A DNA stretch of 64,000 nt from the NCBI RefSeq assembly GCF_910592395.1, contig NC_088323.1:2232001-2296000 (forward strand), written 5' to 3'. This DNA is from Lineus longissimus. Lineage: Eukaryota; Nemertea; Pilidiophora; Heteronemertea; Lineidae. Positions within the stretch are counted from its first letter, which is position 1, and every line of letters begins with the position of its first letter. A program made the position numbers and the translations under genes. Under the pieces are notes generated by a model. The model was not told where the DNA came from. It ran no database searches and worked only from the letters and a program-made list of their open reading frames with translations. Below, piece by piece: positions 62,101 to 64,000 of the stretch.

Positions 62101-63529
62101 AGACGAACTTACTGTCGGCATGCCGCATCATAATCCTCACTGCTTGCATCAGATCCATCACACTCGCAGAACTTCCCATAGCGCCCCTGGTTACATGTGC
62201 ACTGGCCGCACTCAAACGTGCCATTGCCATCGGTGCATAGCGGACTGTTCGGGATCTCTGCGCCTTCCTTCTCACAGGCGCAGTCACATTGCATCTCTAA
62301 GTTGAGGACGAGGCGCTCTGTCAGACCGACGGGATAGATCGCAAACTGTCGCTTCCGCTGGGCAGGGTCTTTTGGACATTCGCTGATGGAGACACTCACT
62401 TCAAAAGTAATCTGTAAAAAAGGTCGGAGGACGATAAGAAGAGTTAAGATGCAAAAGTTGCTGAAATCTATTCCCATAAAAATGTGATATTAAGGTGAAA
62501 CTTTGCCTTTCCCAACCATGACTTGAGCCACAATTTATCCTCGATGATTAAACGTCAACTCCAAAGTCAGGTTGGAATCACTGAAGTGAAAGGTCCAACT
62601 CTGACAATGAATATCAACATTTAGCATTTACATCAATTTCTCTGATCTAATCTTGTTGACCTCATACTCACATTTGAACCAATTTTCAAGCCACCACATG
62701 TATTTGTATCCATCCAATGGTCACTGGAACACAAAATATTCATTATGAGTATAAACAGATGAAATTAAGTCAAACACAGAAGATCAGTTTGAAATGTAAG
62801 CTCTTGTAGAGCATCTACTGCATGTCTCCAAGGAGCAAACAAGCAGTGTGCTTCGGCACTATGCATGGCTATTTCAGGCCCGTTATAAGTACCATGTTGA
62901 AGTGGCCAACTGATTACCCGGACAATATGAATATGCACCTAATTAACCAGAAGATAACTCTATGGTGTATGCACAAAATCAATTCATGTATATTTCCGAA
63001 AAAAACCCAACTTACCCCAAACATTTAGACTTGAACTGAACTGTAATATTTTCAGCACCTGTTGTATGCATACTGACTTTAGATGTGATTTTCTGAAAAT
63101 AGATGATCTTAGTTAGACGAATCTCGTAGTTTTTGCAGCGAAGGTAGTTTAGGACTAGTGGTAGGAATAACAAGAGAGATATAGAAACTACCAAAGGTAG
63201 CAGTGACATGGTTGCAGGGAAAGATGACATTTTTGGAAAATTGCAGCAAAAGGTTTTCAACTTACATTATAATTATCTCTCACAAGCTGCACAACATTTG
63301 AAGAATCATTAGCAAGTTCTCCGGATGTCGAGCCTTCAATAAACGAACTCAACTGGCCGTATATCGGCACCTGGTCCTTGGTAACGGCAAAGATCACGTT
63401 GACTTTATGCTCAGCGATCTTGGAAGCGATCTGGCTGATTGAGGGGTAGTCCTGTGTGGTACTTTCTGTGTATAGCCCGGTTGAATCAAGGTGACATTTG
63501 CCGTCGTTCGGTTTCACAATACCGCCGAG
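59112..63529 (-). CDS. Integrin beta subunit, beta1-like, C-terminal half (5' part outside window)
   Basis: Ten minus-strand exons: 63529-63266, 63092-63016, 62723-62672, 62411-62113, 61808-61645, 61174-60972, 60663-60537, 59905-59792, 59579-59413 and 59177-59112. They give about 510 residues with consistent phases. They encode, in order, the end of the beta-A (I-like) domain ([28 protein letters not shown]), the hybrid domain, four Cys-rich I-EGF repeats ([33 protein letters not shown]), the beta-tail domain ([13 protein letters not shown]), one membrane helix ([20 protein letters not shown]) and a cytoplasmic tail. The tail has HDRRE, NAKWDTGENPIY and NPTY; in known integrins these bind talin and kindlin. 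In the cell it would pair with an alpha subunit at the plasma membrane as an adhesion receptor. It is closest in tail sequence to beta1-type subunits. The exon before 63529 is not in the window. Confidence 0.95.
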
Positions 63530-64000
63530 CTGTAAGAAATGGAGGAGAAAGCATTTTCAGAAATTTATCTCTACCCTCCCAATCACTAATGACATCCCAA
63601 AATCTGTGTATGTTATGTACAACGGACATGTAACCTATGCACAACCCTGCACATAGGCTTCACAATGGGCTGCACATAGGCCCTTGTGGAGTATAACAGT
63701 TCATATTTTGGCCTTCTTATCACAGTCATTTGTGATGGACTCTATGATTTGAGGAGAACTAGCTTTCCATTTACAACATCACCGATGCACTACATGTATG
63801 TACATGATACACAGCACGGTGTGCATTGGCTCTCCTTCTCAAATGCCTTCTCTTTGAGCTCAGGATCAATTATCAAACAAACAATGTGGTTAGTATAAAT
63901 TTGAAAGTGGAAATGTGAGTGGAACAGTAAACTGGATAAGGAAGAGAAAATAAACTACATGTACCTACTAGCAAAACCTGAACAAATTTGACAATATCAC

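Overview
This window is nuclear DNA from an animal. The genes are dense, with short exons, GT/AG introns and AATAAA poly(A) signals. It carries cilium genes (BBS5), an integrin beta, a metazoan-style DNAJB6 and ANKAR, so it is a bilaterian. The ACATGTA-rich, SINE- and MITE-rich introns suggest a marine invertebrate (lancelet, hemichordate or lophotrochozoan). I cannot fix the species from sequence alone.

Layout, left to right. (1) 40-11574, minus: ANKAR, 16 coding exons assembled with consistent splice phases (about 1449 residues, running off the left edge). (2) About 12.0-12.2 kb: a CCAAT- and YY1-rich divergent promoter. (3) About 12.19-25.44 kb, plus: a large zinc-finger gene I could not name. 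It has two CCCH fingers, one giant glycine/arginine repeat exon, matrin/U1-like C2H2 fingers, a coiled coil and a polyproline tail. Its introns hold a foldback transposon, a 40-bp minisatellite and a non-LTR retrotransposon remnant. (4) 28452-33071, plus: DDX23/PRP28, complete, 11 coding exons, 832 residues. (5) 35090-38930, minus: BBS5, complete, 341 residues, with a second homologous, phase-compatible first exon. (6) 40700-48360, plus: DNAJB6-like co-chaperone with a 168-bp in-frame cassette exon. (7) 48.4-59.1 kb: gene-poor, with a cluster of minisatellites. (8) 59112-63529, minus: the 3' half of a beta1-like integrin subunit, running off the right edge.

The genes have unrelated cellular jobs (spliceosome, cilium, chaperone, adhesion). 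They are neighbours rather than a pathway. Their human counterparts lie on HOX-bearing chromosomes (2q, 7, 12q, 17q), which suggests conserved ancestral linkage. No new enzymatic or defence-type system is evident. The most original observations are the duplicated BBS5 first exon, the unnamed zinc-finger gene with its expanding repeat exon, and the foldback element with a clean target-site duplication.
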